64,000 nucleotides of DNA, from assembly GCA_963773845.1 (NCBI GenBank), contig CAVZCU010000013.1, positions 434,001 to 498,000 on the forward strand. The letters are read 5' to 3'. Source of the DNA: SIAJ01 sp963773845 (GTDB lineage Bacteria > Planctomycetota > Planctomycetia > Gemmatales > Gemmataceae). Positions 18,186-28,532 of the stretch are shown here, piece after piece. Under the pieces are notes generated by a model, which saw only the letters and a program-made list of their open reading frames with translations, was not told where the DNA came from and searched no databases. Each line of letters starts with the position of its first letter. Position 1 is the stretch's first letter. The position numbers were made by a program, and so were the translations under genes.

Positions 18186-19613
18186 ATGCGTCGTTTTCTC
18201 CCGTTCGTCGTGCTCATTCTGTTGGGATTGATGATCGCGGTTGCGATTCTCAAGCAATTTCACGCCCAGCCGGCCACTCCTTCGCCATTGCCGGCCGGCG
18301 ATTACGAGGTGGCGTGGATTCATCCGTCGACGAGTCCGCAGACGTGGGAACGGCTGGTGGCCGCCATGTACCAGATTCGCCGCGAGTACCCCGGAGTGGT
18401 CATCGATGATTCGCGTGCGTTCCCGGAACAGACCGCCACGATTCCAGAAGTCGTTCTGAATGCCCCCGGCCGGCCCGATCGGCTGCGAATTCGCTGGTAC
18501 AAGCTCTCCGGCGAAGTCGGCAATCGGGAGTGGGTCACCGCTCTCGCCGCCCGCACGCCGGCGCCGATTGCATTCATGGGCGGTTCGTCGAGCGATCGGG
18601 CCATTGAACTGGCGCAGGCACTCGACGATCAGAAGCAATGGCAAGGCGCTCGGCCGCTGTTATTCATTACCACGGCGACTGCCAATGTGGTGTCCGACCC
18701 GGAGACGCATGCTAACGAAAGCCTGCTTCGACTGTATCCCGACCGCAGTTTCCGCGGGTGCTTTACGAATGAGGCAATGGCTCGAGCCGTGGCCGATTTC
18801 GTCTGGCATTCGGACGACTTGAAGCCGACCGGAAAGCCGGCCGCACGCGCCTATGTCCTGGCGTGGCAGGACGACCCCTACTCCGTCGACCTGGCTGAGC
18901 AATTTGCCGCCCGATTCCGCGAGCGCGAAGAGCGGGGGACGAAACTTCGCACCATACTCGACAAGATCAAATACAGCGTCAGCACGTTTACCGATCTCAA
19001 TCCGCCGGAGCGACGCGTTCTCGAGGAGGCGATCCTTCCGGATCTGACCGCCCATCCGGACGATCGCACGTTGCTCGTCTTGCCCGCGGCGACTCAGCCG
19101 TCGCGGCGAATGCTTCGAGCGCTCGTTTCGGATAGCCCTTTGATCGGCCAGCGATTGGTGGCGGTCACGGGCGATGGTGTCTCGTTCAACACCGTCTATC
19201 GCGACAGCGATGTGGCGTGGCCGATCCGCGAACTGGCGATTCCGCTCGTGTTCTTCGCGCACCAGAACCCGGTGGCATGGACGTCGGGCGAAGGTCCCGC
19301 GGACACCGTGTCGCTGCACCCGCCCAATAGCACGGACGACGTCCTGTTATTCGCCGACATGATCCGCGTGATTGCTCAGGGGATCTTCCTGGGCGACCAT
19401 GTGCTCGACGCGGATGGGCTCGCCCGGAAGCTCCGCACCGAACAGCCGCCGTTCTTCGCCGCCAACGGCGAGCGGCGGGCCGGCGAAGGGGAATACATTG
19501 TCGTCGTGAGTCCGCAATTCGGCGAGGGCGGGCGCGTGGCCCGCGAGGCAACCTTCGACGTGTTCACCCGAAAGGGCGGAAAATGGGAATTGGTGCGCCG
19601 ACTCGTGAAGTAA
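18186..19613 (+). CDS. Membrane-anchored periplasmic-binding-like protein
   Basis: 475 residues with an N-terminal hydrophobic anchor (about 4-24) and a large periplasmic part. The alternation of Rossmann-like strands (VAWIHPSTSP, PIAFMGGSSSDRAIELAQAL, RPLLFITTATANVV, YVLAWQDDPYSVDLAEQF, TLLVLPAATQPSRRML) suggests a type-I periplasmic binding fold like those of branched-chain amino-acid receptors, but no named family is certain. It precedes a membrane histidine kinase by 47 bases in the same direction. It may act as its input sensor; that is inference. It is divergent from zwf. Confidence 0.6.
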   Translation: MRRFLPFVVLILLGLMIAVAILKQFHAQPATPSPLPAGDYEVAWIHPSTSPQTWERLVAAMYQIRREYPGVVIDDSRAFPEQTATIPEVVLNAPGRPDRLRIRWYKLSGEVGNREWVTALAARTPAPIAFMGGSSSDRAIELAQALDDQKQWQGARPLLFITTATANVVSDPETHANESLLRLYPDRSFRGCFTNEAMARAVADFVWHSDDLKPTGKPAARAYVLAWQDDPYSVDLAEQFAARFREREERGTKLRTILDKIKYSVSTFTDLNPPERRVLEEAILPDLTAHPDDRTLLVLPAATQPSRRMLRALVSDSPLIGQRLVAVTGDGVSFNTVYRDSDVAWPIRELAIPLVFFAHQNPVAWTSGEGPADTVSLHPPNSTDDVLLFADMIRVIAQGIFLGDHVLDADGLARKLRTEQPPFFAANGERRAGEGEYIVVVSPQFGEGGRVAREATFDVFTRKGGKWELVRRLVK

Positions 19614-19660
19614 TGGAAAGGCGACTGGCTGGAAAATGGCGGTCATACACGATCTGAAAT

Positions 19661-21295
19661 ATGCCTGAACCGATCTCGCTGCCGTGGTGGAAAGTCGTCC
19701 GCGCTCTGGCGCCCGCGGTCCTCTTTTGGGCCGCGCTCGTCGGCTGGCTTGCGTACCTGTTGAGTGAGCGCACCGACATTGGGCCCGAAACCGACGAAGC
19801 CAGCATCCGGGAATGGATCGACGAAACGCGGCCGTTTCGCAAGACGCTGCCCGAATTAATTCGCGAGTACCTGGATCAACTCGACGACTATCACAACGAC
19901 GCGAGCGCGCGTGAAGTCCGCGACAAGGCCGAGGAGATCGGCGTTCAGCTCAAAGCGATGGTCGATCCCGTTCGCCTGTATCAGGGGCAGTTGCCCGTCT
20001 TCCCCGAATTCTACCGCATTGAAGTCCGCTTCCTGAATCGCCCGGAGTCGATCGTTCCCATCTCCTGGGACTCGCCGGTGCCCCGGCCCCGCGAGCAGTT
20101 TCGCAGTCATATTCGCTCGCTCGATCACGCCGTCGCCGGCTCCGACGGCAAGCCAGGCGCCATCGTGCGCTGCGATTACCGCATGCATGCCTTCAACAAG
20201 CTGCAGCGCGACGAGGCGCAACGCCAGGCTGTGTACTGGATCGTGGGCGCCGTGGTGCTGGGCGGCAGCTTGCTGGCGCTCGCGTGGGTTTACATGTTCC
20301 TCCGCCGCGAACGGGGCCGGGAACTGGCACAGCTCGAAGCCGAGAAAGCTCGCGAGCATGCCGAGGTTCTTATGCTCGCGGCCAAGGTCGAAGCGCAGGA
20401 GGCGGAGCGAGCTGCCGAAGATACCAAGCGCGAAGTTCTCGAAAAAACCGTGGATGCCGCCAAGGCCGAGGCCCGGGCCGCGGAGGCCGAACGGACCAAC
20501 CTGGAAATGCGCTCCCAGCTATACGCCAGCATTGGCATCATGGCCGGCTCGTACGCGCACAACATCAAAAACCTGCTCGTTCGGCCGAACGACTTGATCA
20601 ATCGCTGCCTCGAAGCCGACGGCCTGCACGGCGAGCAATCGACGATGCTCAATGAGGTCAAATCCACGCTCGGAACCGTGACCGAGCGCCTGCAAATGAT
20701 CTTGCGCACGGTTCGCCGTGATCCCAACAAGTCGGAGATGACGCGACTCGAGCTGAATGCCTTGCTGCGCGAAACCGCGAAGACGTGGTCGGTCATTGGC
20801 CGCGATAAATGGAAGCTGGCGGTTCACTGCAAACTGAGCGACGAACCGCTTTACATTCGCGGCGATCTTTCGCACTTGCAGCAAGCCATCGAAAACCTGC
20901 TTTTCAATGCCCGCGACGCCACCTTTGAAATGCGCAATCAGGTTCGCGACGCCGCTCGAGCCGAATCCGATCCGGAGACGCGGAAACTGGCACTCATTGA
21001 AGCGGCTGCCTGGAAAGGCGAAATCGCGATGAGATGTTACCGCGAGGATGCCCATGCCATCCTGGAAGTGCACGACAACGGCATCGGCATGACGAGCGAC
21101 GTTCGCGATCGTTGCATGGAAACCCACTTCAGCACGAAGCGCGACAATGCACTCTATGAAGGCTACAACGCCGGCATGGGTCTGGGATTGTCCTTCGTCG
21201 CCGTGGTTCTGGAACATCACGGAGCGAGCCTGGAAATCGAGTCCGAGCCGCTTCAGGGGGCATTGTTTCGATTGCGCTTTCCGCTGGCGGAATAG
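19661..21295 (+). CDS. Membrane sensor histidine kinase
   Basis: 544 residues. First membrane helix at about 8-30, a periplasmic domain of about 160 residues, a second helix at about 190-212, then a long charged coiled coil (about 215-285). The phospho-acceptor region reads SIGIMAGSYAHNIKNLLVRP (His at about 305). The ATPase domain has N-box IENLLFNARDAT, G1 HDNGIGMT and G2 GMGLGLSFV. No response regulator is encoded nearby, so it is orphan or partners elsewhere. It probably works with the upstream protein at 18186-19613. Signal unknown. Confidence 0.85.
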   Translation: MPEPISLPWWKVVRALAPAVLFWAALVGWLAYLLSERTDIGPETDEASIREWIDETRPFRKTLPELIREYLDQLDDYHNDASAREVRDKAEEIGVQLKAMVDPVRLYQGQLPVFPEFYRIEVRFLNRPESIVPISWDSPVPRPREQFRSHIRSLDHAVAGSDGKPGAIVRCDYRMHAFNKLQRDEAQRQAVYWIVGAVVLGGSLLALAWVYMFLRRERGRELAQLEAEKAREHAEVLMLAAKVEAQEAERAAEDTKREVLEKTVDAAKAEARAAEAERTNLEMRSQLYASIGIMAGSYAHNIKNLLVRPNDLINRCLEADGLHGEQSTMLNEVKSTLGTVTERLQMILRTVRRDPNKSEMTRLELNALLRETAKTWSVIGRDKWKLAVHCKLSDEPLYIRGDLSHLQQAIENLLFNARDATFEMRNQVRDAARAESDPETRKLALIEAAAWKGEIAMRCYREDAHAILEVHDNGIGMTSDVRDRCMETHFSTKRDNALYEGYNAGMGLGLSFVAVVLEHHGASLEIESEPLQGALFRLRFPLAE

Positions 21296-21307
21296 AGAAG
21301 AAGGGGC

Positions 21308-21511
21308 TTAGGTCGATGCCGGGTGTTTCGCTTCGTTACTTCCCTCAAAGAGCGCCAACTCTTCGTGAAGTCGCGCGATCATTTTGCGAATGCCCGCCTT
21401 CGTGAATCCCTTCGAGCCGATTGGGTGACTCTCTTGCAATCGCCTCAACCGTTCTTCCAAAACCCGGATTTCGTCCTGAGCTTTCTCGTATTCCGTCGAG
21501 TTCGAAATCAT
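21308..21511 (-). CDS. Small coiled-coil protein coupled to a nucleotidyltransferase
   Basis: 67 residues with a heptad-like helix at the start (KAQDEIRVLEERLRRLQE) and a second helix (TKAGIRKMIARLHEELALFEG). No known domain. Its ATG overlaps the stop of the upstream nucleotidyltransferase gene by four bases (21508-21511), so it is translationally coupled to it. A small coupled partner of this type fits an antitoxin or a regulatory subunit, but the function is inferred. Confidence 0.65.
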   Translation of the reverse strand: MISNSTEYEKAQDEIRVLEERLRRLQESHPIGSKGFTKAGIRKMIARLHEELALFEGSNEAKHPAST

Positions 21512-21954
21512 AGCTTGATCTCCACCAGGCCTTTCCGTCGACCGTCGGCCTCACGGGTTCGACTAAAGAATTCCACCCAGTCGTCCCAATCGGCCACATC
21601 TTCGGCAGCAAATATCTCCTCCGGACGTCTGCTCAGCAGCATATCTTCCAGTTCTACTGCCGCATCGATTCCCTGCTCCACTTGCTCTGCAAAGTTATCT
21701 GAAAGCAAGACCACTGCGTCAACGTCGTTCGGTCTTGCCTTATTCGTGACAAAGCTGCCATCAACTAAGAGCCGCAACGCACCGACTTCCCGAGCCAACT
21801 CGATCCAGCGCCGAAGCCGAAGAGCTAACCGCCTTCGTTGCCGATTCGATGCACCAAATCGGAATAAGACCTCCGCATCGGACGCGAGATGAAGTCCCTC
21901 CGGCAGATAGCCGTCGGCCCGGAACTCGGGAATGGCCGAACCCTGCATGTCCAT
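21508..21954 (-). CDS. Nucleotidyltransferase-fold protein (DUF6932-like)
   Basis: 148 residues. The segment LLVDGSFVTNKARPNDVDAVVLL has the nucleotidyltransferase signature: Gly-Ser followed about ten residues later by Asp-Val-Asp, the metal ligands. The same pattern is seen in MNT-type toxins and in DUF6932 proteins. The region before it (GASNRQRRRLALRLRRWIELAR) is basic and helical. The gene forms a two-gene unit with the small coiled-coil protein, overlapping ATGA. It could be a toxin-antitoxin or defence module; AMPylation activity is not shown. It is divergent from the amidohydrolase. Confidence 0.7.
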   Translation of the reverse strand: MDMQGSAIPEFRADGYLPEGLHLASDAEVLFRFGASNRQRRRLALRLRRWIELAREVGALRLLVDGSFVTNKARPNDVDAVVLLSDNFAEQVEQGIDAAVELEDMLLSRRPEEIFAAEDVADWDDWVEFFSRTREADGRRKGLVEIKL

Positions 21955-22083
21955 TGCGGCCTCTGCGACACGTTCAACACATATATTACAGCAAAGACAG
22001 CCGCCCGGGTCACTCGTCGAAGACCATTTACAGACAGTGCTGGGAACTTCGCGGTATCTTTCCTTTCAAATCAGAACAGTCCT

Positions 22084-23346
22084 ATGCAATCCCTCCTCCT
22101 CGCCGTTCTGTTAATCGGCGCCGATCCGCTCCCCGACACCAAGCCGATCGTTCTCAAGCCCGATCGCGTCTTCGATGGCGTCAGCGCCCAGCCGCACGAA
22201 GGATGGGTCGTTGTCGTTCGCGGCACGAGGATCGAAGCTGCTGGGCCGCCTGCGGAGATCAAAGCGCCAACAAATGCCCGCGTCATCGATCTGCACGGCA
22301 TGACACTTCTGCCCGGCTTGATCGACGCCCACACGCACGTGCTACTGCACCCTTACAACGAGACGACCTGGGACGACCAGGTGTTGAAAGAGCCGCTCGC
22401 CCTTCGAGTGTGCCGAGCGACCAATCATGCCAAAGCGACCCTGCTTGCCGGCTTCACCACCATTCGCGATCTCGGCACCGAGGGGGCGGGGTATGCGGAC
22501 GTCGGCATCAAGAAGGCAATCGAAGAGAACATTGTTCCCGGCCCGCGGATGCTCGTGGTGACGCGGGCCATTGTCGCCACCGGCAGCTACGGACCACGCG
22601 GCTTCGCTCCCGAATTGCGCATCCCACAAGGAGCCGAGGAAGCGGATGGCGAACATTTGCGCAAAGTAGTTCGCGATCAAATCGGCAAAGGCGCCGATTG
22701 GGTCAAGGTCTATGCCGACGGCTGGAACCCCGCGAAGGGCGGTTCGCCAACATTCACCGAGGAAGAATTGCGCCTGATCGTGAACACCGCGAAGGCACAA
22801 GGCGTTTCGGTCGCCGCCCATGCGATGACTAAGGAGGGTATGAAGCGAGCGGTCGCCGCGGGCGTCGAGACCATCGAGCACGGCGACGCCGGCGACATTG
22901 AGGTTTATCGCATGATGGTCAAGAAGAATGTCGTCCTCTGTCCCACTCTTGCGGCTGCCGAAGCGATGAGCAAATACCGCGGTTGGAGAAAAGAGGAGCC
23001 CGAACCCGCTGCTCTCAAGTCCAAGCGCAGCGCCTTCAAGGAAGCGATCGACGCCGGTGTGATCATCGCGAATGGCAGCGATGCCGGCGTCTTCGCCCAC
23101 GGCGACAACGCCCGCGAGATCGAGTTACTCGTGGAGTACGGCATGAGCCCAGTCAAAGCGCTCGCCGCCGCCACTTCGGTCGCCGCGCATGCACTCCGCC
23201 TCGACAAAAAAGTCGGCACCGTGAGATCCGGACTGCTGGCCGACCTGATCGCCGTCGAAGGTGATCCGACCAAGGACATCAAGGCACTCCGCAAAGTGCG
23301 ACTCGTGATGAAGGAAGGGACGCTATATCGCGGGCGCAGCAAGTGA
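22084..23346 (+). CDS. Secreted amidohydrolase (imidazolonepropionase/prolidase-like)
   Basis: From the ATG at 22084 it encodes 420 residues with a short hydrophobic signal (MQSLLLAVLLIGA). Metal-site motifs of the amidohydrolase superfamily are in order: GLIDAHTHVLLH (HxH), DWVKVYADG (Lys that may be carboxylated), SVAAHAMT (His), ETIEHGDAGD (His) and IIANGSDAGVFAHG (catalytic Asp). These match the Xaa-Pro dipeptidase/imidazolonepropionase-like group. A longer frame from 21889 exists but would overlap the divergent promoter region. Substrate not deducible; probably a peptide or cyclic amide. Confidence 0.85.
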   Translation: MQSLLLAVLLIGADPLPDTKPIVLKPDRVFDGVSAQPHEGWVVVVRGTRIEAAGPPAEIKAPTNARVIDLHGMTLLPGLIDAHTHVLLHPYNETTWDDQVLKEPLALRVCRATNHAKATLLAGFTTIRDLGTEGAGYADVGIKKAIEENIVPGPRMLVVTRAIVATGSYGPRGFAPELRIPQGAEEADGEHLRKVVRDQIGKGADWVKVYADGWNPAKGGSPTFTEEELRLIVNTAKAQGVSVAAHAMTKEGMKRAVAAGVETIEHGDAGDIEVYRMMVKKNVVLCPTLAAAEAMSKYRGWRKEEPEPAALKSKRSAFKEAIDAGVIIANGSDAGVFAHGDNAREIELLVEYGMSPVKALAAATSVAAHALRLDKKVGTVRSGLLADLIAVEGDPTKDIKALRKVRLVMKEGTLYRGRSK

Positions 23347-23456
23347 AAAAATGCAGACTCACCACAGCGCGGCCCTTGGCCGCAACCAAATGAAGCAGGC
23401 ATGTCCGGTTGGATAGAGTGGTGTTAGCGCACATTACTCAGCAACCGGAGCATGCC

Positions 23457-25032
23457 ATGCAGACCTTCTTACAACAGCACAGCGACCATATCCACGGAGT
23501 TCTTTCAGGTTTGGATCGTGTTCGCTTTCGAGGCACCTTACGTTCGATCTGCTATGCCGACGGCTTGTCCCGCTACTTGGGCTTCCTCAAGGTCTTGCTG
23601 GTCGCATTCAAGAGCTTCTTTGACGGGACGGCCCGGCGACTGAAGCTCGCCACCGAACGGTTAGCCGCGACGACTCCCGTTGGCAAGGTGGTTTACTTGT
23701 CCGGCACGATCGACAAAGAGGCGGTTGTCCACGATCTGATCCGGCAGCACGCGGTGGCGGACGATTTCACGGGCGTGATTGCCGTCCTCAGTTGCGTCGA
23801 GAACTGTCGCAGTTTTCAACTGTACAAGAACGCGGCCACCCGGATGCTGGAACTGGTGTCGGCCCAGCGCAAGTGTTTGCACTATTACATCTACCTGCGC
23901 CATCCGCGCTTCGGCATGATGCACATCCGTCTGATGACGTGGTTCCCGATGTCCGTGCAGATTTGCCTGAACGGCCGCGAGTGGCTGGCTCGGCAACTCG
24001 ACGCGGCGGGCATCGAGTACCAGCGCCGAGACAACAGCTTGGCCTGGGTGGCGGACTTCCCGAAGGCGCAGGCCCTGTTCGACGAACAATTGCAAACGGA
24101 CTGGTCGGCGACGTTGACCGGCGTGATTCGCGAGTCGCATCCGGAGTTCGCGCGGCTGCTGACCGAGTGGCAACTCCGCGACTATTACTGGACGGCCGAA
24201 CAGACGGAGTGGGCGACCGACGTGGCGTTTCGTTCGGTGGCGGCGTTGCGGCCGTTGTATCGCCGGTTGGTTCGGCACGCGACCGAGAACCTGTCGAGCC
24301 CCGATGTGCTGCGCTTCTTGCAGCAGCGGCTGACAAAGGCCGGAGCGTTGGACGGTCGCTTTCAAGGCGAAGTCGTGAGCAGCACGAAAACGCGCGTCGA
24401 GGGGACACGCGTGAAGCACCGCCTGGGTCGGAACAGTTTGAAGATGTACGACAAGTTCGGTTGCATCTTGCGGATCGAAACGACGATCCATCAGGCGGAA
24501 GGCTTGAAGGTGTACCGTCCGAAGGAAGGCGATCCGAGCGGGAGATTGGCCTGGCAACCACTGCGGCGGGGCGTGGCGGACCTGTACCGTCGCTGCCAGT
24601 TGTCGCAAGCGGCCAACGAGTCGTACTTGGCGGCCCTCGCGGCCGTCGAGTCCCCCGAGACGCTCGGCCCGGCTCTGGTGGCCGCGAGCCGGCCGGTGAC
24701 CAAAGCGGGCCGTCGCCACCGGGGACTGAATTTGATGTCGCGCGACGATGGCGCGTTGCTGCGCGATCAACCGGGGTGAGTTCGCGATCGCGGGCTTCCG
24801 GAATCGCGACCTCCGCATGCTCCTGACTGGCTCAGCCCCGACCAACCCGGTCGAGACGAAACGCCAGAGCGGACGCGTGACGCGGCAATTGCAACGACTC
24901 CGCGCCCACGGACTGATCCGCAAGATCCCCAAGAGCCACCGCTACAAAATCACCGATCGCGGCCGACTCCTCGCCACGGCCATCAGCTACATCCACGATA
25001 CCAATGTGCAAATACTCGCACTCGCCGCATAA
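23457..25032 (+). CDS. Uncharacterised protein, possibly of a multicopy family, C-terminal winged helix, one frame break
   Basis: The ATG at 23457 follows a GGAG site at 23447-23450. The first 440 residues start QTFLQQHSDHIHGVLSGLDR and include FRGTLRSICYADGL, HPRFGMMHIRLMTWFPMSVQ and CLNGREWLARQLDAAGI. The frame stops at 24779, but the next frame continues the protein from about 24765 (AINRGEFAIAGFRNRDLR) to a winged-helix-like tail (VTRQLQRLRAHGLIRKIPKSHRYKITDRGR) at 25032. A loss of two bases in CGCGCG near 24765 explains the break. From memory, similar proteins occur in several copies in planctomycete and other genomes; I cannot name a function. No clear terminal inverted repeats were found. 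Confidence 0.6.
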
Positions 25033-25417
25033 GAATTGTGTTATGGCAACTAAAAATCGGTAGTGAGTAATACAGAGGCATAGCGCGGCCGAGCCCCTGT
25101 TTTACCATCCCCCCGGCTTTGCGGGGGGATGGCAGGGTGGGGGGCGAAGCGCTTCGAGCCCGGGAATGCAGCGTCCCGACCAAGCCAGGTCTTCCCCCGC
25201 CCTGCCCTCCCCCCGCAAAGCCGGGGGAGGGAAAGACAGGGAGCCTCCCCCGCAGAGCCGGGGGAGGGAAATTCTTCGCGCGTGACGAAGAAGTGAAAAC
25301 GTTAGTAGTACAGAGGACACCGAGAGGTCATGCATCAAAACGTCTTCTCTGTGTCCTCTGTGTCTCTGTGGTTCAAGGTGTATCATTTCGAACAGCTACT
25401 TCATCCGGACCGAATCC
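25033..25417. repeat. GC-rich inverted repeats and a second palindromic element
   Basis: No gene. CCCCCGGCTTTGCGGGGG at about 25113-25131 is complementary to CCCCCGCAAAGCCGGGGG at about 25211-25228, and a third related copy lies at about 25247-25268. A separate element at about 25308-25365 pairs ACAGAGGACACCGAGAGG with a CTCTGTGTCCTCTGTG tract. Both are intergenic repeat types; the second lies just before the start at 25418. Confidence 0.6.
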
Positions 25418-28400
25418 ATGCACTCCTGCAACCGCTTGCTACTTCCCGCCGCCATCCTCGCCGGCATTGTCGCGCTCCTCGTAGTCCTGGGATCCACGCA
25501 ACCGGCGCCGATCGTAGCAGGGCCGAAAGACGCAGCGCCCGCTAGTGAGTGCCGTTGGACCGATACGCCGATCATTCTCGACGGCAAGGACGATGACGCC
25601 GCGTGGAAAAATGCCCAGACGATCGACTGGTTCGGCCAACGTTGGCTCGGCGACAAGTCCCCTACCCTGCGTGGCAACGCGAAAGCGAAGCTCCTTTGGG
25701 ATCGCGATTACCTCTACTTCTTTGCCGAAATGGAGGACCGGGATCTCTTTGCCGACGTGACCGAACACGACGGACCGATCTGGCTCAACGACGCGTTCGA
25801 ATTGTTCTTCCGCCCCGGTCCGGATAAGCCTGGTTATTACGAATTTGAAGTGAACGCCGCCAACGCGGTCTTCGACGCGTTCTATCCCAAGGTCGATATT
25901 CCTAATATTCCCAAGCACATCCGGCACGGCGAATTTCGCATCGAATCCAAGGTCCACCTGCGCGGCACGCTGAACAAGCGCGACGACGTCGACCAGGGCT
26001 GGAGCGTCGAGGGGCGTATCCCGTGGAGTGATTTCCTGCGCACCGGCGGTCGGCCGGAACCGGGCGAACAATGGCGATTCAATCTCACTCGCTGCAATTA
26101 CGACAAGGGCCTGCCCGACGAACTCTCCTGTACAGCTCCCATCAAAGAGAAACGCCTCGGTTCGTTCTTCCATCAGATCGAGGATTATCCGGCGTTGACG
26201 TTCGTCGGCCCGAACCAAAAGACGAGTCGTCCTTTTGGGATCGCGAAACGAGAACTGGTCACGACATCGACGGTCGTCGGCTCGCCGGATCCGCCTTTGC
26301 CATTTCATGCCAAGCGCATTTATCCGAACTATTCGCCGACGTACCCGATCCTCGCCAAGGCGATTCCCGGCGCCGATCAACTGCTCGTTGTCTCCGAAAA
26401 CCAGCCGTGGGGCTCGACCGTGCTCTCTCGCCTCAAGGACGATCCGAATGCGAAGACCGCCGACGCCGTCCCGCTGTTGACCACGCCTGGCAAGGGGACC
26501 GCTTACGACTTCACATTCCATCCGAAATTCGCGACGAACCACTATCTCTATGTCGGCTGGAACGGCGAATACCCCGAAGGCAAGCGAAAGAAAAAAGCCT
26601 GCCGAATCACGCGCTATACGGTCAACCCCGGTCCGCCGCTGACAATCGATGCGAAGTCGGCCAAGACAATCCTCGAATGGGAATCGGACGGCCACAATGG
26701 CGCCGCGGTCTGTTTCGGCACCGACGGCATGATGTATGTGACCACTGGCGACGGCACCAGCGACTCCGATACGGACGAAATGGGCCAACGCACGGACATG
26801 CTTCTGAGCAAATTGCTCCGCATCGACGTCGACCACCCGGCTGCCGGCAAAACTTACTCCGTCCCCAAGGACAATCCGTACGTGGCGGACAAACGCTTCG
26901 TGCCCGAAACTTGGGCGTATGGCTTCCGCAACCCCTGGCGAATCACCTGCGATGAAAAGACCGGCCACATCTGGGTTGGACAGAATGGCCAGGACCTTTG
27001 GGAACAAGCCTACCTCGTTCACAAGGGGGAGAATTACGGCTGGAGCGTGACCGAAGGCGAGCCACCCGTTCTACGAGAATCGCAAACCCGGCCCGACGCC
27101 GATCACGAAGCCGACCATCGAACATCATCACTCGGAGTTTCGCTCGCTCACCGGTGGCATCGTGTACTACGGCGAAAAGTTCCCCGAACTCGAAGGGTCT
27201 TACCTCTATGGCGACTATTCGACTGGCCGCATCTGGGCGATGAAGCACGACGGCACGCAAGCCGCTTTGGCACAAGGAACTGGCCACGCCAAGAATCCAG
27301 ATCACCGGCTTCGGTCTCAACACCCGCGGCGAAATCCTCGTCTGCGACCATTCGCCGACTGGCGGGCTCTACACGCTCGAACGCAATCCCAAGCAAGTAT
27401 CGCCATCCCGATTTCCACACAAGTTAAGCGACAGCGGGCTATTCGCCGATGTCAAAGCACACCGAATGAAACCGGGGGTCATTCCGTATTCGGTGAATGC
27501 TCCGTTCTGGTCGGATGGCATGCACAAGGAGCGCTTCCTCGCCTTGCCGGGCAAGGAGACGATCAGCTACATGAAGACCCGCGGCTGGAATTTCCCGGAC
27601 AAAACGGTGATCGTGAAAAGCTTTGCCCTCGAACAGGAACCCGGAAATCCCGCCAGCCGCAAATGGATCGAGACGCGCTTCCTCACCAAGCAACAAGGCG
27701 AGTGGTTTGGTTACACGTATCTGTGGAACAACGCCGGCACCGATGCCGAATTGATCCCGAGCGCGGGGATGGACAAGACCTTCACGGTGAAGACGCCGAC
27801 TGGCGAACGCACCCAGACCTGGCACTACCCGAGCCGAGCCGAATGCATGGTCTGCCACAGCCGGGCTGCCAACTTCGTCCTGGGATTGAGCACACTGCAG
27901 ATGAACAAATCCCAAGAATACACGGGCTGCTCGGACAATCAGCTTCGCGTCTTCGAGCATCTCGGCATCCTGAAGGGTTTCGACTGGGCCGACCAGGCTC
28001 GCGAAGAATTGGCAAATCGCGCCTCCACTAAGAAGCTGACCGGCAAGGCGGCGGACGAATACGCCAAGATTCACGGACAGCAGCCTGGCCAGCGCGAAGC
28101 GAAAACAACCAGCCTGTTGCCCGCCACGCCGGATAATCTGCCGCATCTCGTGGATCCGCTCGATTCCAAGCAGGATCTCACGAAGCGGGCCAAATCGTGG
28201 CTGCACACGAATTGCGCGATGTGCCATGTCGAAGCGGGGGGCGGCAACGCCAAGATGGAACTGGAATTCAACACGCCGCTCGACAAGATGCGTCTGCTCG
28301 ACGTGAAGCCGATCCATACCATGCTCGGCATCCCCGACGCAAAGCTGATCGCCCCCGGTGTGCCCGAGAAATCGGTGCTCCTCAAGCGCGCCGGCATCCG

Positions 28401-28494
28401 CGGCCGCGACCAGATGCCGCCTCTCGCCACCAATCGCATCGACGAAGCCGGCCTCGCGGTGCTGCGTGAGTGGGTGAAGTCGCTTAAGAAGTAG
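25418..28494 (+). CDS. CBM9-like + PQQ glucose/sorbosone dehydrogenase-like + di-haem c-type cytochrome fusion, two frame breaks
   Basis: The signal peptide (about residues 1-35) is followed by a CBM9-like sugar-binding domain (about 42-260: IILDGKDDDAAWKNA, AKLLWDRDYLYFFAEMED, NDAFELFF). A beta-propeller of the soluble glucose/sorbosone dehydrogenase type comes next (about 290-620: GHNGAAVCFGTDGMMYVTTG, LLSKLLRIDVDHP, ETWAYGFRNPWRI, GQNGQDLWEQAY). A C-terminal di-haem cytochrome (from about 27460) carries CMVCH and CAMCH. Frame breaks occur at about 27062 (after TEGEP) and about 27265 (near ACGCAAGCC); both move the frame +1. The protein sense resumes each time (PFYENRKPGPTPI; then LWHKELATPRIQITGFG). 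It is probably a periplasmic sugar oxidase passing electrons to haem. The TAG stop sits in a palindrome. Confidence 0.75.
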
Positions 28495-28517
28495 GACGGA
28501 TTGGCAATCCGTCCTAC
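28491..28517. repeat. 27-bp palindrome containing a stop codon
   Basis: GTAGGACGGATTG, one base, then its exact complement CAATCCGTCCTAC. The TAG at 28492-28494 ends the preceding gene. A 13-bp stem with a one-base centre; no T-run follows, so it is probably a repeat rather than an intrinsic terminator. Confidence 0.75.
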
Positions 28518-28532
28518 AGAACATGGAGTCTC

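Noticed and set aside
23661..24932. Long minus-strand frame (423 codons)
   Set aside because: Shadow of the uncharacterised protein at 23457-25032.
25080..25270. Possible CRISPR-like repeats
   Set aside because: Only three related GC-rich units with variable spacing, palindromic and without constant-length spacers; no cas gene.
25439..27022. Long minus-strand frame (527 codons)
   Set aside because: Antisense to the sugar-oxidase fusion; no recognisable motif and strongly biased composition.
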